A DNA stretch of 30,801 nt from Methanosarcinales archaeon (GTDB taxonomy: Archaea; Halobacteriota; Syntropharchaeia; Alkanophagales; Methanospirareceae). The notes beneath the pieces were generated by a model. It saw only the letters and a list, made by a program, of their open reading frames with translations. It did not search any database and had not been told where the DNA came from. Position 1 is the first letter of the stretch. Every line of letters starts with the position of its first letter. Where the stretch lies: contig JAODGL010000034.1 of the NCBI GenBank assembly GCA_025464585.1, forward strand, positions 1 to 30,801, read 5' to 3'. Shown here piece after piece: positions 29,838-30,801 of this stretch. Position numbers and translations under genes: made by a program.

Positions 29838-30782
29838 ATGGTAGCCCTGAAAAGGGATAAAGAAGAGAAGGGGGATAAGAAGAAAGGGAAAAACAAGGCT
29901 GCTGGTAAAGAAGAGATAAAAGAATGCCCCGAGTGCGGTTCTAAGAGTTTAGTACGAGATTATGGAAAAGCGGAGATCTTTTGTGCGGATTGCGGGCTGG
30001 TAATATCGGAAAACATCGTTGACCTTGGTCCTGAGTGGCGTGCCTTTGATTCTGAACAGATGTCCAGGAGGGCGAGGGTCGGAGCACCGATGACATATCG
30101 AATACACGATAAAGGGCTGAGTACGGTTGTCACCTGGGGTTCGCAGGGTCAAGGGCAAAGATTAAAGAAATGGCAACAGCGGACTCATATTGCGAATACA
30201 ACCGAAAGGAGCTTCATTTTTGCACTTTCTGAAATAGACCGGATGGCGTGTGCGCTTCGATTACCGGTAAATATCAGAGAAGCGGCGTCTATGTTATACC
30301 GAAAAGCGATGAAGAAACGTTTGATCCGTGGTCGAAGCATAGAAGGTATTACTTCTGCTCTCTTATACATTACTTGTAGACAGTATGGTGTACCACGCAC
30401 ACTGGAAGAGATAAGAGAAATATCAAGAGTTGAACAGAAGGAGATAAGCAGGGCATATCGCTTCCTTTTACGGGAACTCAACTTGAAAGTTTCGCCTGCT
30501 TCTCCTATTGATTTCGTGCCTCGCTTCTGCTCCCTGCTTGATTTGGGCGGTGATATTAGGTCAAAAGCAATAGAGATAATAAAGAAGGCAACGGAAGCGG
30601 AACTGACCAACGGGCGTGGACCGATAGGGATAGCGGCTGCTGCTATTTACATCGCTGCGATTTTGAGCGGTGAGCATCGCACACAGAAGGAGGTCTCGGA
30701 TGTTACGGGTGTGACCGAGGTTACGATACGGAACCGGTATAAAGAATTATCAGAGCAGTTAGAGATAGACGTGCTTTTATAG
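29838..30782 (+). CDS. tfb: Transcription initiation factor B (TFIIB homologue)
   Basis: Binds TBP-TATA and the BRE and recruits RNA polymerase. The 314-residue protein has a basic N-terminal extension (about 1-30; Lys-rich), then a zinc ribbon with CPECG and CADCG. The B-reader/linker region follows (GPEWRAFDSEQMSRRARVGAP), then two cyclin-like core repeats (about 125-215 and 220-314; RGRSIEGITSALLYITCRQ and RGPIGIAAAAIYIAAIL). The length and motifs match archaeal TFB. The basic N-terminal extension before the ribbon is longer than usual and of uncertain role. The remaining 19 bp of the window hold nothing visible. Confidence 0.95.
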   Translation: MVALKRDKEEKGDKKKGKNKAAGKEEIKECPECGSKSLVRDYGKAEIFCADCGLVISENIVDLGPEWRAFDSEQMSRRARVGAPMTYRIHDKGLSTVVTWGSQGQGQRLKKWQQRTHIANTTERSFIFALSEIDRMACALRLPVNIREAASMLYRKAMKKRLIRGRSIEGITSALLYITCRQYGVPRTLEEIREISRVEQKEISRAYRFLLRELNLKVSPASPIDFVPRFCSLLDLGGDIRSKAIEIIKKATEAELTNGRGPIGIAAAAIYIAAILSGEHRTQKEVSDVTGVTEVTIRNRYKELSEQLEIDVLL

Positions 30783-30801
30783 CGGTTTAGATAGTTAGCG
30801 G

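Overview
The window is archaeal, most likely euryarchaeal. The evidence is an archaellum (archaeal flagellum) operon, a TFB transcription factor with a zinc ribbon, archaeal-type RNase HII, a tRNA gene without an encoded CCA end, TATA boxes placed about 25 bp upstream of start codons with no Shine-Dalgarno (leaderless genes), and many Shine-Dalgarno-led genes inside operons. Archaellin type, long PAS/histidine-kinase proteins and repeated intergenic sequences fit a methanogen-related or methane/alkane-oxidising lineage (Methanomicrobia, Archaeoglobi or ANME-1-like). I cannot fix the taxon from sequence alone.

Region 1 (1-11420) is the archaellum locus on the + strand: three archaellins (arlB1-B3), an internal T-rich terminator, a fused arlC/D/E protein, arlF, an extra coiled-coil gene with its own TATA box, arlG, arlH, arlI, arlJ and an acidic protein of unknown function. 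ArlI, the motor ATPase, is interrupted by a 684-residue intein-like insertion placed just after the Walker B region. A frameshifted coiled-coil gene runs off the left edge on the minus strand.

Region 2 (11421-20352) is a signal-transduction cluster: a response regulator with a C-terminal winged helix, a second winged-helix protein, a membrane Cache-like/HAMP/PAS sensor without a kinase domain, a DUF169 protein, a PocR-domain histidine kinase, a membrane PAS histidine kinase with a degenerate H-box, a stand-alone receiver, a receiver-PAS-kinase hybrid, and a convergent small membrane protein. There are no che genes, so coupling to archaellum expression or rotation is inferred from position only.

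Region 3 (20353-24005) encodes three consecutive exported proteins. The last two have Pro/Thr/Ser-rich stalks and C-terminal membrane anchors, and the third carries eight calcium-binding-type repeats. They look like cell-surface (adhesion or S-layer-associated) proteins.

Region 4 (24006-30801) is mixed housekeeping: an NADP-dependent isocitrate dehydrogenase of the eukaryote-like subfamily, an MFS transporter, a DUF447 protein, an unrecognised conserved-looking protein, tRNA-Val(GAC), thioredoxin reductase, RNase HII and TFB.

A dispersed intergenic repeat (arms like CACAGATTAACGCAGAT and AATCAGTGTCTTAAATAG) occurs four times. In three of them its end supplies a TATA-like sequence roughly 25-35 bp before a start codon. 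No gene-free stretch exceeds 300 bp.
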